A stretch of 64,000 nucleotides of DNA from Enoplosus armatus (taxonomy: Eukaryota; Chordata; Actinopteri; Centrarchiformes; Enoplosidae): assembly GCF_043641665.1 (NCBI RefSeq), contig NC_092203.1:3862067-3926066 (forward strand). Reading direction: 5' to 3'. Below the pieces are notes generated by a model that saw only the letters and a program-made list of their open reading frames with translations, was not told where the DNA came from and made no database searches. The position numbers and the translations under genes are program-made. Below are positions 21,746 to 34,780 of the stretch, piece by piece; position 1 is the first letter of the stretch, and each line of letters begins with the position of its first letter.

Positions 21746-23080
21746 CCTGAGAATCATCACATTTTAACATTTGTTTTCAAATCAAAAGCTACGAACAAAA
21801 GCTGGAGATTTAAACGCTATACAATGTCTGAATGGATTGAACTTGGCTCTCTCTAGTAGTTTGACTGACAGGATGATCACTACCTGTCCCCTCTGGTTAT
21901 TTTGATTCAGTGGGACACTTTGAAAAACTCCTCGAAAAACACTTTTATGTGTTTGCAACCCTAACCCTGTAGATGTTACACACTAACACATATTTGAATA
22001 ACATAAACATTAAAACAACGAAAATGAAACCTTTATCCCTCCACAAACATTGGCGCAATACACATAAATAACCCACTAAAAAGAGGAAAAACAATGAGTT
22101 CAAATATTTTTTATGATAAACTGATGATTATTATTATTTATATTTATGTTTGATAGTATGGGGCATTATAAAAATGTGTGCGTCCATGCAACTTGGTTAA
22201 GAATATTGAAAAATGGTGGTCATGGTTGAAACAAACTTTAGTAGATAGGAGATGTGATATTAACAAACATTTAAAGTTTCTTAACCAGGTAAGTTGAAAA
22301 TTGCAAAACAGTCCACTAAATTGACTCCAGACTCATTAGGTGCTCTATACAAGGATCTGGCTACCAATTATGTGTAAATGCTTTTGTTGTCTCTAAAAAT
22401 ATCTAATTTCATGTCCTTGTGATTCTTGCATTAATTGTAGTTCATCCACAGTTGATTTTCAGTCTGTTTCCTCTCCCTTCCCATCGCTGTAGACCGCCAT
22501 TAAAAGACACATCAAGTAAATACATTTTAAAAAGTGCTGTTACACAGGTGCTCTTCACAGAATAAATGAATAAATATCACGAAAAACAAAACACACCTGA
22601 TGAGTCACCATGTCTGAAAGACTAAAGTACATGATGTGCCATTGGGACAAAAATAAAAAAAAAAGGGTTATATTAATGCACAAATGTTCATTCAAGATGA
22701 GAACACTTCATATAAGGAGAGAGTTGCTGACAACGTGTGCCATTATGAGTACAAAGGTTAGGTTTCTACATATAATCATGAAGGCTGTGCACAAACAGTC
22801 CATGAGAAAGTACAACTCACACATGTAAAAACTTCCAAACATTCACTATATAAAGTTTCCCATCAATAGCATTTGAGCAACATTTGAACATTAATATTAC
22901 TTCCATTCTCTTCATTTTTCTCAGGTGACTGGAGGCACTTGTTGTGAGCGCTGGAACACAATGCTCTTGGAGTTGTACCCACGGGTGGATTATGTTAGCC
23001 CCCACAGTTTGAAAGATGGATGAATGTGGTTTCTTCCCCCTCAGCATTTAGAGTTCCTTCCGAGCTGCTTCCTGAAGTGC
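21746..23080. other. AT-rich non-coding DNA
   Basis: No CpG-retaining block, no recognised repeat and only short frames. Short ATT-type repetition occurs around 22125-22150. Confidence 0.45.
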
Positions 23081-23119
23081 TGTGTGTGTGTGTGTGTGTG
23101 TTTATGTGTGTGTGTGTGC
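23081..23119. repeat. Interrupted (TG)n microsatellite
   Basis: TG10 and TG7 separated by TTTA, giving one compound array. Confidence 0.9.
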
Positions 23120-24187
23120 AGAAATAGTTTGAAAAATCATCCACTTGTCACTTATCTCTACTTGTGTCAGTCATAATCATGCTTAGTGGCGTTACTATAG
23201 ATACATATATTAGAGAGGGCTGCTGCTTACACCTACTTTATTTTGAAAGACAACAGGAAATTTAAATAAAGAATAAAGTATTCAAATTTCACCATTTAAA
23301 CAGACCGCACCGCCCACACACAGTCAAGCACTTTGCCATGTAAACAAAAAGCTTTATTATTGCAATTAAAACCTAAAACACTTCACACCCCATCTATAGC
23401 ACACTAGAGTGTATGCAGATTTACATGACAGGCGTACGAGACTATTTTCAGGGAATTAAACCGTGCACTTTTAAACATTTATATTTGTGCAATATACACA
23501 ACGCTTTAAACATTTAAATCATTTATGAGCTGAGGCAGAGTACATTAACGTTACGCTGTTTCACACACTTGACTGCCGTGAGCTTGTGTGAAGTTAAGCC
23601 ACTTCCTCACTGTCAAAACATACATCTAAATATATGAAACTGTACAAACTTGGTTAAGTGCATTTGTGTGGAGTTTTTTTAATCCATGAAGTTGGTTAGG
23701 AAGGACTTGTTTGTCCCAGTGGGGAATTTGCCTTGGACATCACAGCGTCTGCAGTATAAAGGTAAGAAACAACACATGCATTCATCCATCAATGGCACAA
23801 GACGGCTACGGCACGCGCATATTTCGGCCTAGGTGGTGTTACAGGCTTTAATGGACAGGAAGGAATGTTTGAAATGATGGTGCCTGCTTGGGGGGAACCC
23901 TGTACCGTCTGCCTGAGAGGAGGAGCGGATACTCAAGGTGGGAGAACATGAGCCGTGTCTGAGATGATTTTCTGGGCCTGTCCAAGTATGCTTTATTGAA
24001 AAATAGCCTGAGGACTGGGATGTTGCCGGACTGCCATGATGTTAATGGCTGTCTGTATAAGTCGGGCGATCCGGGCCTCTGAATGTACAGCTGGGTTACC
24101 AAACCATGCAGAGGTAGCGCAGGAGGCTCTCCACTACTGCGTGGCAGAATAGAAGCTGCACTTCACTGTTCCAAAGGAATCACTGCA
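23120..24187. other. Non-coding DNA, no supported feature
   Basis: AT-rich to about 23700, then mixed. An 84-codon reverse frame at 23848-24102 is unrecognised. Confidence 0.4.
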
Positions 24188-24320
24188 CACAATTTCATGA
24201 CGATCCATCCAATAGCAGCTGAGATATTTCAGTCAGTCTGTACCAAAGAGGTGGACCCACCCACCAGCCATCATGCTGACATTGCCATCCATAAAGCCAT
24301 GCTGCTAGTGTGGCTAAAAG
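24188..24320 (+). repeat. Interspersed repeat, family C (copy 4, 3' part)
   Basis: Blocks CAATTTCATGACGATCCATC, CAATAGCAGCTGAGATATTTC, ACCAAAGAGGTGGACC, TGACATTGCCATCC and GCTAGTGTGGCTAAA match the 3' half of the 15215 copy and the reverse of 19441-19536. Confidence 0.7.
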
Positions 24321-24640
24321 AAGAAACTATGGCTTTGGCTGGTGTATTTTTGTACAATTGTATAATGTGCAGTAAACCATTGCTTTTTAACATAACCTTT
24401 GACTGACCTGCCGATTTGACATATTCAAACCCACCCGGTTATGTCCCTACCAACCTTACACCAAACCTTTTCCCAATATTTAATGGATTTAAACATAGAA
24501 AGCCAGTTAGTGCACCTTTTGATTACACAGCTGGCTACAGAACATGGACATTCGTATTGAAGCAACATGCTTGTGGTCCCAAAAATAACGACATTTAAGC
24601 AACACGCCACACAGCAGCATCCCACGGCGGTCGGGACAGT
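24321..24640. other. Non-coding DNA, no supported feature
   Basis: Short overlapping frames on both strands only. Confidence 0.4.
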
Positions 24641-24970
24641 GCTGCACATTGCATTTCAGGGACAAATGCATACGGAATAAGACCTCTCATTCCTTCTGTG
24701 GCCTGAGTTTTACACTTTGGGCAGAGAGAGGTTAGCTGTCCAATTGGCAAGGGCTCCCTTCGAGGATGCCAGAGTCAGACTTAAGTCAAACCTATTACAA
24801 GGGGCAAATAAGTTGCATGAAATATTCACCCAAGCCCATGTCCAGAGAAGTGCAACCATAAATAATTCACAAGCGGAAGTTAGAGCTGGAACATCACATA
24901 TCCTAAGGTCTGGACTAGTGGATGTTTTCTTGTGCTGTTTGTGTAATTATTCCTGCGTTTATATATAAGC
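24641..24970. other. Repeat-poor block, CNE candidate
   Basis: Contains CCAATTGGCAAGGG near 24739, AAATAAGTTGCATGAAATATTC near 24805 in part, and CATAAATAATTCAC near 24857. No simple repeats. A forward frame of 83 codons (24717-24968) is unrecognised; a small exon cannot be excluded but has no supporting domain. Confidence 0.25.
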
Positions 24971-25370
24971 ATTTGTGGTGCTCAATATGGAATTATAGTT
25001 TCTAATTTCTTATTCTAAAACTGGGTCTCCATGCATTCTTGACACACTTGAACCGACGCCAAATGACAAAGTGGTTCACTTGATGAAAAGGATGGGTTTC
25101 TGAATAAACAAAATAATCAATTTTTAAAGAGCAAAAAAAAAAAAGAGACCAAAGCTATCACTGAAAGCGTGCTTTCATAAAAGATGAGAAATCTATTCGC
25201 AAGACGCTTAAACAATAAAAAAGAAAGCTTTGGAGCAAAGCAAATCACACGGACCACAGTATTCTGGTCTGAGCCAGCTCTGCAGTTGTGTAAGCTCGGG
25301 TGAATCCAAATCCAAATCCTACATAACAATTTGTTGTCATGGAGCTTAACATTCTGGACAGAGCCGTCTC
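24971..25370. other. AT-rich non-coding DNA
   Basis: A13 near 25132-25144. No gene-like feature. Confidence 0.45.
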
Positions 25371-25790
25371 CATGTGTGCGTCAGTGTGTATTTGAGTGCG
25401 CGTTGCGGACACAACTTTGATGACAACAAGCTGCAACAAGTGCGGCGCTCCCCCCGTTACAGCTCCACCTGAATTAATCAAGAAAACTTTGGAATCAATA
25501 ACTCTCTGCTGGCCCCCGGGGAGAGACACGGGGAGAGTTTTCAGGTCGGCTTGTGCCAGGCATGCAAAAGATAGTTATCACTCCAGCTGAGAAACGAGCT
25601 GCTCAGCGTCAGCTCGGCCGGCGGATAAGTTTCAAAACTCAGCTTGAGGAAACAGAGGAGGATGATGGACGACATCTCCGGGAGAACAGCACACGATGTA
25701 GCTGCGGCGGAGGTTTGTGTAAAAGATGATGTGCGAGAGGGAATAAAAAAAAAAAACTAAAAAAAAACATGCGGTGTGATTTGGAGGCAG
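25371..25790. promoter_or_regulatory. CpG-rich patch, possible promoter or exon 1 of an RNA
   Basis: This is the most CpG-dense stretch noticed, with roughly two dozen CpGs counted by eye between 25371 and 25740 (GTGCGCGTTGCGG-like, CGGCGC, CTCGGCCGGCGG, GCTGCGGCGG). A 32-codon frame runs from ATG at 25662 to TAA at 25760 and ends in a poly-Lys tract from an A run. There is no TATA box or recognised splice donor. A weak CpG-island promoter is possible; the short frame has no known match. Confidence 0.25.
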
Positions 25791-26212
25791 CGCTCTTGGA
25801 AAAGATAGAGATGCAGAAAGACAGAAAGAGGGAAATTCAGATGAGAGCTTTCTTTCAGGCCATTAGTGTCCCTGCTGTGGGCTTCAGGGTACAACTCCGT
25901 GATGAACTCTCAGCTTTTTCATTCTTACACAGTTCTCATGACTGGAGGAATATACGAGAACACCTCATTGCTTTTCAGGAAACTGACACACGGAGCTGCT
26001 GCAAATACATAAATAGACAAGGTGAGAACTCCGGCAAGACCTTTGCAGTCTTTCTTTCCTTCCGGCTCATTCACATGCAGCTGCTTATAAAAAAATGTTC
26101 TTCTATTCATTTTTTAGTGGTGTGTGAAAGATGACACATACTGACACACCATTAAAACTCTTACTGAATGCAGAAATAAGTCGCTATTTGTGATGGATAT
26201 CTATATTTTCCT
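25791..26212. other. Non-coding DNA with an unrecognised frame
   Basis: A 121-codon forward frame (25769-26134) starts near the CpG patch. It is charged at the N-terminus but shows no domain I know and overlaps a reverse frame. I treat it as chance. Confidence 0.35.
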
Positions 26213-26558
26213 ATTAAAGTGAGACGATGTAACTTTTGAGAGAAGAAATAACACGTTTAACAGATGAAAAATAGAAATTGGAGCAATAAAACGTACCCTT
26301 CCTCAAGTGAGTACACTCATGGGCTTTGCTAATGCAGCTTTTCTTGGGTCTGGTATGACTAGTAGCTTATGGTGGCTAACGTTAGCTAACCTTAGGTCAA
26401 TATTGCTGTGTAACTGATGTTACTGAGGGTGTTCACTGACTTGATGACTCTTCCCCCGTTATTGTGCAATATGGTTTTAGCATTTAACATTATCTCATAA
26501 TTGTCACTTGTGGCCACAGAGGCTGCTATTCAGACAAAAGTTACATAACCGGATTTAA
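26213..26558 (-). mobile_element. MITE-like repeat, family B (copy 2, complete)
   Basis: The left terminus ATTAAAGTGAGACGATGTAA at 26213-26232, followed by CTTTTG, faces the right terminus CAAAAGTTACATAACCGG at 26535-26552 as an imperfect terminal inverted repeat; the 12-bp core CAAAAGTTACAT is exact. Internally, GGTCTGGTATGACTAGTAGC matches the reverse complement of GCAACTAGTCATACCAGACC at 38060-38079, so this copy is inverted relative to 37911. About 345 bp with no coding capacity fits a non-autonomous DNA transposon. Target-site duplication was not established. Confidence 0.65.
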
Positions 26559-26840
26559 AATAAATCATAAAACAACAACCTCATGATTCTGACAGTAATC
26601 ATTTCCATACTGGAAGCTCCTCTTTCCAAACTTGACTTGAAATAAGGAAAAATAAACTAGACTTCAAACCAAAAATTATGCAGAAAAAAAGCAAGAGTTC
26701 TTGCATCATCGCACCAGTTCTTTAAGAAGGCTGGCGGCTTTTTGCTTTAAAAAGGCAACTCGGCTCAGCTGGTTTATCCCCCGTCTGTGATGTTGTAACT
26801 AATCAGTCAATCAATCAATCAATCCGATTTAATCCTTTTT
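26559..26840. other. Non-coding DNA, no supported feature
   Basis: A short TCAA tetranucleotide run (about 26806-26823) is the only structure seen. Confidence 0.4.
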
Positions 26841-27180
26841 AACTGCAGCTACGATCAGTGTTGCTCGGAGCACATTTAGCAGAAATGCAAAGCTGTGATT
26901 CATGCGCTGCTGTATGATTGTCAAAAATGAGCTTAATAGATTTTACTGTGAAAGCAGACCTAGAAGAGGAATGGAAGCAGCACTGGCAGTGGTTATTGAC
27001 ACGTCGCACGTCTTAACATTCCACATTTGTCTCTGATATTCATGATGTTCGAGCTGCAGTCATTTGCATTGTTCGCAATGTCAATAATGAGGTCCACCCA
27101 CCAGCTGTGAATAATATGAAGAGCCCATGTCTTATTATAAAATCAAGGACACCAAGTCGACGCAGTATTGTACATATAAC
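26841..27180. other. Repeat-poor block, CNE candidate
   Basis: Contains the octamer ATTTGCAT at 27062-27069, TTGTTCGCAATGTCAATAATGA around 27069 in part, and TGATTGTCAAAAATGAGC near 26915 (MEIS/TGIF-like TTGTCA). Few CpGs. Regulatory reading is inference. Confidence 0.25.
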
Positions 27181-28348
27181 TGACCTGGTGCCTTTGAGCT
27201 GACTGCTCATATTCCACAGGCATGCTGGGTGAACTCTTTGATCATATGATCTCTTCTGTGGTATATTAGCCTGAGGCATACAGTTTTATATCTGAGACTT
27301 GGATGTGCAGACGATACAGAAACGGCTGGTTACTGTTTGTAGCCTTCTTTCTTAATGCTTTAACGCAAAATGTGACTCAAAAACATACATTTGTACCTCG
27401 CATCCCAACTACACAGAGACAAAAAATCTCCAAAACACAAATGATAAGCTGCTACAAGCAGTCGATGTACTTTTCTATCCTTGTGTTTGTCCTCCACTCA
27501 GCGCAGTCATAGTTTATGAGCAGATGCTCCTGCACACAGGTATTACAATATGGATGGGTGGGACCACTGAGCCGACAGAGACAACACACAGCTTGGCATC
27601 TATTTCTGCTTGAAATGAAAAGCAGCGCTGGTGCTGTGACTAGATGTGAATGTGTGATGGGTACGACACAGTTGGCGTAAAGACTAAATGCCTAATAAAT
27701 AAATGTGATTGTCAAAGCTAATCAGCTCTAATTTGGCCTGTTGTGTTAGGACTGTAAAGTATAACAACAAATATTAAGCTGCACTAATAAGTCTATTATT
27801 TTCCTCCAGTGTGACATTAAAGGGAATAACCTGAAAGCCAATTTTATGTGTGATTTTCTGACGTTTTCTGGAAATAATTCCACATTATTTGCAGTATAAA
27901 TATACATCTAACCCAAGTACTTGTTATTGCTTTGCTCGTAATATTTTATGTTTTAAAATGAAGGGGAGAAAAAGAAATTTAAAGGGTTACATAAATCAAG
28001 GCGGCTCACATTGTGTATTTCTTCCACCACACGGACATGCATTGGACCAGAAAATAAGGAAGCTAACAGTATGATTTGGCCTACAGAAAGGATCTGCTCA
28101 GAGTTCAACTGGCTAACAAGCTTGTGAAATTATTTATTGTCCTGCTGTTTTCTCCAACCAGTAAATAATGCCTGATGCCAAATCTTGGAACAAATTCAGC
28201 CTGCACCACATGCTATGACAGTGCTGTTAGCTTTGTTCCGATATGAAGCTAAACTAGTAAACACATTTTTTTAAATGCTATTTTCTTTACCAACCTATTT
28301 ACATCATGCTGTACAGCTCTAAGTAAACTATTTTAACATAAAACATTT
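27181..28348. other. Non-coding DNA, no supported feature
   Basis: Frames of 60-80 codons only, none recognised. A short AAT-type run lies near 27691. Confidence 0.4.
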
Positions 28349-28514
28349 CCTCTAGCGCCATCATCAGGTCAAAATTTCAATTTGTCCACTACTTTGGTTT
28401 AGCAGCAAATGTTAGCAAGCTAATACGCAAAACTTAAGATGGCAAACATTATAAACCTGCAAATTATCACCATGTTAGCATTGCCAGTGTGAGCATGCTG
28501 GCATTTAGCTGACG
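28349..28514 (-). repeat. Interspersed repeat, family C (copy 5)
   Basis: Read in reverse, the segment gives ATGCCAGCATGCTCACACTGGCAATGC and then TTGAAATTTTGACCTGATGA-type sequence, matching 15230-15250 and 15357-15380 of the long copy. Forward markers are CTCTAGCGCCATCATCAGG, CAAATGTTAGCAAGCTAA and GTGAGCATGCTGGCATTTAG. Confidence 0.7.
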
Positions 28515-31067
28515 GTGATGTGGTGACCGGATTGGAATCCATGGTAACCAACATAAACTCAAGCTTTACAAGCAACTTTCAAGTCTACAGGGGGTGTTTT
28601 ATACAAGTCAAGCTTGATGTAAAACCTATAAAAACTTATAGAGGGCTACACTGTACGCACAGTGAAGACCATTTTTCTTTGAAATAAAACAACAAATGTC
28701 GCAGAGTCTGTGTTAGTTTCAGTGGTGGGTGGTTAGGCAGTGCTCAGTGTGGTTTGAAATACTGTCCCTGAGAAGTGACAGTTCAATATGAGAACGCCTC
28801 TCTCATCTACTTTCTGTCTCCATCCTGTTGAAGGATTGTCAGGATGAGAGAATGGCAATTTCACAGTTTCGTCCAACTTCGGCTTGAGAGTCAACAACTG
28901 AAACTTTGAAGGAAATACACACTTTTACAGTAATGAATATTTATGATTAAGGTGATACAAGTTACTCCCAATACCTTTAGTTAAATCTTACATGGACTGT
29001 GTAAGGTTATGTTATCCTTTAAAGCTTCCTTGATCTCTGTAAATCAAAACGTCAATACTTTCTTCAACCAGTCAGGGAAATGATTTGTGCAAGAAATACA
29101 CCCTCATTTGCTCTCATTTAGTAGCCCAGCCCTGTTACATAAACAAGGGAGCAAGGGTGTCCAACATGTTCTCACTAGATACAGTATACTACAAAAAAAA
29201 AGCATTAGATTCAAAATGTCAGGCATCTGTGTCAATGTCATGGGAAAAGCAGAAGACTGCAGACTGCTGAATCACTGTTCTGACCAAGTCCGGCTTAAAA
29301 GGGGTGCAGACAGAGCATATATGTGAATAACAACTCCTTTTTTAAGAGGGCAAGTCCCAAGTCAGGCCACTGAGTTGTTTACATGTGGTAAATTTAGCCA
29401 AACCTTGTATTCCCAAACCAGAATTAAGATGCTAGCACTGCCCTGCGGGGTGGCCACTGATGGAACGACTCTGACATTGTGTTTTCCACGTGGACATACT
29501 GAGGCTTCCCAGTCCGGAAATTAGCCATCCAACCTGTCAGCTCTCCATCGAGATTACACCTGAGGACAGCAGATAAGAGCCGGGGCAAGACAAGAGCTGC
29601 CTGTGAACTGGTGTTATATTCACTCAGTTCATTTGGATAAACCAATGTTTCAGACGTACAAATTACAAAACCTCCACATTTTGCAGTCACATTTAGCCCT
29701 GATATCAAAGGATGGTTTGTGTGCTGGTTCTAGGTCACTGGGTCACCGTGCAGTGCTAATTAGCCTTAGCAAGTGGAGCGGGGAGAACACTGAGTACCTA
29801 AACTGCTCCCACGGTGCTCACAGTGCTACCTGAGGACCACCGGGAGTGCTGAAAGATTAACTTATCTCATGCTAATGTGGAACCAGTAGCTGTAAAAACT
29901 CCACATCTTGATGAACTGTCAATTATCACTAACTTTGCCAATTTGAGACTTTGCCAGCAACCCCTGAATGATTGACTGCCTGTGATTGGATTAAATGCAG
30001 TCGAGTTCATTTGAGGTGAGGCAGTCATCTTAATGATCTAACTTTCTTTCCTTTGTTACTTCCTTCTTGTCATTCCATCCTTACATCCTCCTCTCCCCCT
30101 TCCCTTCCCTTTCTTCCTTCCTTCCTGATAGGGGTTTCTGATAGCTTTTAAAGCATCGCAGCCTTGCATGTTTCTATTACATTCTGTGTTATTCAAGAGT
30201 AGTTTTCTGTATTTGCATTTTATCTGCGGATCTTTAGATGGTTAGAGGGGAGACTAGTTTTGTTGCCCATGCAGAGTGACAAATAACAAAAGGGACATGA
30301 GTTCAGACAGGTCACAGCAGACCTGTGAAAGACACACTGCTAACAGTGACACGCCAACCAGGAGCGTGCCTCCACGCTAATCTAAAAAATGACATGGTAT
30401 TTCATATAATCAATCGATTAAGAAATAAAAGGATGACCATAAGTGATGAAAATTTGACCAATAAAAACAACAATTATTGAATGAAACCATAACAAGAATA
30501 AGTCTGTAGCCACTCTAGCCGCTCTGTGAGGCTGTACTTTGGTTTCACTTGTTAATCTTGTTCCCATCATTGGCAGTAATGCTGTTTTTCCAATATACAG
30601 CAGCGTAAGAAAGACTCAAGTTTCCTGAGAAAAAATACAACTTTAACATTTACTCACTAGTTCAGTTTTTGGCAAAATATGAACGCAATCAGTCAAATGA
30701 TTCAGGTTGCTTACAAATGTGCTTAATAGAGGATGAGGTGCTTCTGTCTGCTATCTATGTGACAGTTTTCAGGCCTGTAGGTGACCTTGCCACGCCTTAG
30801 CTTTCTGCTGAATTGACGCCACTAATTAAAACTGAAAAAACAAACAGAAACCCCCCAAAAAACGTTTTGTCGTTGATTAGTTATTAATGCTAATCCCAAG
30901 GCCACATGGAATAACCGATAAGGAATATCTCGCACTCCGCAGCCCTCATCAGAGGAACAGATGCCTTTCATCTTTGACCAGCAAGGTGAGGGGAGCGAGA
31001 GGCCACTGCATGACAAACAGTTCTGCAACTAAAGCAGGGACAAGAAGCGTGTGAACAGATACAAGTC
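28515..31067. other. Long non-coding stretch
   Basis: About 2.5 kb without a supported gene. Features seen are A9 near 29194, a pyrimidine-rich run at about 30085-30125 (CCTTCC/CTTCC units) and an octamer ATTTGCAT at 30211-30218. Frames at 29424-29708 and 29603-29833 are unrecognised. Confidence 0.4.
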
Positions 31068-31086
31068 ACACACACACACACACACA
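31068..31086. repeat. (CA)9-10 microsatellite
   Basis: A pure CA run followed by ACATGCATGCATGAGG, a short alternating purine-pyrimidine stretch. Confidence 0.9.
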
Positions 31087-31169
31087 AACATGCATGCATG
31101 AGGCGGACGCTCACATGCAAGCCCACGCATGCAGACTTTCATGCACACGTGCAGCTACACATGCACTGA

Positions 31170-31420
31170 GGCGTCCCTGCACTCCAGTCGCCCTTTACCA
31201 CAACCCCACTGGCAGCGGTGGTCTTCCAGGCTAAGCCCGGTGAATCTCCTTTTAATGAAGTCCAGAGGTAAAAAGTGCACACTCTCCCTCGCTGACAAGC
31301 CGGCGCTCGTCCTCCTTTCATCATTACAGTAATGGCTCTGGTCCCCCGCTGAGGAGTTTACCTTTAATCCATGTCGATGACGCATGCTGAAGAATTTAGA
31401 TTGAGTGGTTTGTCTGTCAC
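31170..31420. other. CpG-retaining block, CNE candidate
   Basis: Contains TACCACAACCCC near 31197 (RUNX-like ACCACA), CTTTTAATGAAG near 31249, AGCCGGCGCTCG near 31299 and ATCATTACAGTAATGG near 31320 with paired ATTA cores. Frames of 60-95 codons on both strands are uninformative. Confidence 0.28.
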
Positions 31421-34400
31421 TTTTCTCCCATAACACCACCACCCACCCTCCGTCTCATTCTCTCCGCTGTTTCAGAGGGACTGGGATGTTTCAAGGGCTA
31501 AGCAGAGCATCACTACATAATATTAAACTCATATTTAAACAGTCTAATCCTTCTTGTACGGTTAACATTGAGCTATGCATGTTCTAAACTCCGGTATTAA
31601 GACCTCCTGGTGTCACGATAATTGATTGTATTCTTGGAACGCATCCATTATGGTGTTGTGCTGTTGGCTGTTTGCTACGGTGGCCCTAGCAGCTCAATGC
31701 ACTCCAACTTAAGAAAAGCAAATGAAGAAATGCACTGAATATGGAGTTTTATTCACCCAATGAGGCACCCTCGCTCCCTCCAGCATCAATTTAAGGAGAC
31801 GACAGTGACTCATGACGCACATCTCAAATGTCACATGTGTAAAAGTCAACTATGAGTTTTAAACAAAAGCACCTGGCACCTGATAACTGCTTCTCCAGTA
31901 CTGATAATAGATCTATTGCAGCATCAAGGTGTCACAGACTGTGACTGATTAATTAAACAGTTGAACAGATTCACTAAAATATCTTGATTGCTGAAACAGA
32001 ACAGATGTGAAGAAGCCATATAACGAAAGTCGAAATAAAAATCTATGGCCTTATTAGTTTGTGAGAGAACACAGGTACAATCTGACGTCTTTTCTCACCT
32101 TTGGAGCTGTTGTGGAGTGTCTAACCTAAAGTATTACAATCATGCAATATTGATATCACAGCAAAGGTGTTTTTACAGTAATCAATTAACAGATTCCATT
32201 CCGAGGGGGTGTTGCCATCTGTTAATAAATCCTCCACAACAGGTGCAACGGGTGTATTTGGTTGTGTTTTCTATACTTAAGCACAGTTTGTTGGGCTGCA
32301 TATGCAATGAATTGTTGAAGGTGTTTTTACATTCACTGATGGGGGTTTTTCTATTTGCTTATATTTTCTTTAGTTCCAATGCGTTGAGCTCTCTGGGCCA
32401 CCATAGTTTGCATATGCAGAAAAATGCAGGATGCAATGAATACAGCATTGACGGGCAGGAATGCATTGGCCCATTCTCTTTAAAATATCCAGTATAACAA
32501 TAGGTGATGACAATATATATGTTTAATATAAATATGTTTCATGCTGAAAAGTCTTTTCATAAAAACTTCAATTAGTGGTATATAAAGACTCAACTCTGGA
32601 CGAAATTGTCTTTATGAGAAAAACTGAACAGAAAGAAACAAAGAAGAAAAATGAGCCGTATTGAAAACAAGTGGAATGACTGTTTCATAAAGCCAAGCTG
32701 ACCGAGAGCACATCATTTGAAAAGTTTCACTTAAAGTGAAATCCAGTATTGGCACCGTTTGGGAAAAGGTGACACCCACGTAAACCGAATGAGTGACAGA
32801 ATTAATTAAATTCAAAGTACACCCACACAACATGTGTGCTCTGCAGTTTTATACGGTGACATTTCGACTAAGTTGATCCTCATTTAATGTGGTTGACACA
32901 GTACCCACCGCATGCTGTGTCATAATAATCCGGGACATGTTGGCATGAATAAATGCTCTGCTGTTCTCTATCAGCATTTCACTTAACAGAATAGTGGTTT
33001 ATTGTAAAGCCAGTTCATAGAGGTTTTAGAATATTAGAAATACAATTTCTCTGAAAATTATGTCAATTATTAAAGTTGTTCAGGTGCGTTTCAAAATTTG
33101 TTGGTTTTTACATGCAGTTCAGGGCTTCTACAAAGCTGCCTGTGGATATATCAAAATTAAACAAAGATTCTAAGTGCTGGTTTAAAATGTACCAAATGAC
33201 GGTCAATGATTATGTGAAAATGAGACATCAAGTAACAAAAACACTTAATCCACCTATTATAAACTCGACGCCAGACTAAAAAAAGTGCCGCCCCCCTTAA
33301 CAAAAGAAGGCACATTTAAACCTACACGATTTAAACCCAATGCATTCTGTACATTTGTCTGAAATAAAAAAAGAAAAGAAAGCATGACTGACAAGACAAA
33401 GAAAACTGCACCACCTACGGAGACTGAACCTTCATGAAGATCAAATATGAGAGATGTACAAATAAGATCAGCATGATGACGAGGGGCTCTGGTAAGTGCT
33501 CGCGCTGTGCGATGCTTTGTACTTGATGCACACAATGCGGCAGCGGTGAAATAAATGCTATTTTCACACTCACCTCAGAACGCCTCAAGAGGTGACATGT
33601 AAACAAGGCAGAGCAGCTCCCAGAGAGGTAGACCGTGGTTTGCTCTAAATTGAAGGGTTTTAACAGCTAAGGGATTCAGTAAAAAGCCTATATGGTTTGT
33701 TCATGCTTGTTGCAAAGAAAAACAAAAATGAACCCTGAAGAGTCCCTTCTTCCCCCTTTTACAGTTTATACCTCAACTTGCCACTGCTCAGCTGCTCCGC
33801 ATGGCATCAAAATATGCAGATCTGTCATGACGCCATCCATTAAGGTCAGTCTGGTCAAACATTCATCCTTGACCCTGTAGCCAAATACTGATTCGCTCTG
33901 GTTGGGAGGTTGTATTATTTTCAATGGCTTGAAAGTCATGGTGATACGTTTCTGTGAAGCCTCTAATAAAGGTCCTCTTTGTTACTAGGAACTCCTTTTG
34001 TGTTACAAAGCACTACAAGCGAGCAGACAGTATCTGCTATCTTGTGTTGAGAATGTAGATTTTGGTGAATTTATTGATGTTTTAGTCCATTCGGTCGGTG
34101 CCATTGGCAGGCAATAAAAAGCTGGCAGTTTCCAACGGACGCTGCAGCTGAGAGGGCTACATGCTGGCATGTGCTTCACAGTAATTTGTGACCAGGATCG
34201 TGTTTGCTCTGCACCTAACCACTGCCTCAGGCATCCCGCACTGTGCATCTAGGCATCAATCGGTCATTTTAAAAAGGGACCCTCCAACGATTTTACACAT
34301 GAAGTTCTGTTTACTGATGATGATTATCTCAGCTTGGGTTTGGGACTTAAAATTCTTAACACAGGTTGTGAGGTGTGGGGTTTAAAAGAATTTGGCATTG

Positions 34401-34780
34401 AGAAGTCCTGTGACCATAATGAATTATAATAAATTACTCAGATGACATCATTCAGAAGCTGCAGCACACGTTTTTCTAGAGGTAACTCAAAATGTTTTGG
34501 CCATGTGTAAGGATGACGTTCTGAAATGTGGCCCTCCTTCTTTGCTATTCTTTTCCATGAGAAGCAAACAGAGGGATTTATATACAGTTGATTAAGTGCG
34601 TGTCTACATACACATAGGCACAGCTTTGTCAACCTTGGCGCATACACGGTTTTAGATCTGAGCCCACAAAGTTCACGCATCTGGCCCCTGATATGGTAAA
34701 CCACATCATGGGTAGACCAACATGAAAAAAACAAAGTCTGACGCCTTTTGTAAGTTTGACTATAACAGATTGTGTGTCCT
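31421..34780. other. Long non-coding stretch
   Basis: More than 3 kb with only chance-length frames, the largest 150 codons at 32045-32497 on the + strand, which is unrecognised. AT-rich around 32510-32560. No recognised repeat copy and few CpGs. Confidence 0.4.

Noticed and set aside
32045..32497. 150-codon forward frame
   Set aside because: Cysteine- and leucine-rich but no known family; no supporting exon signals.
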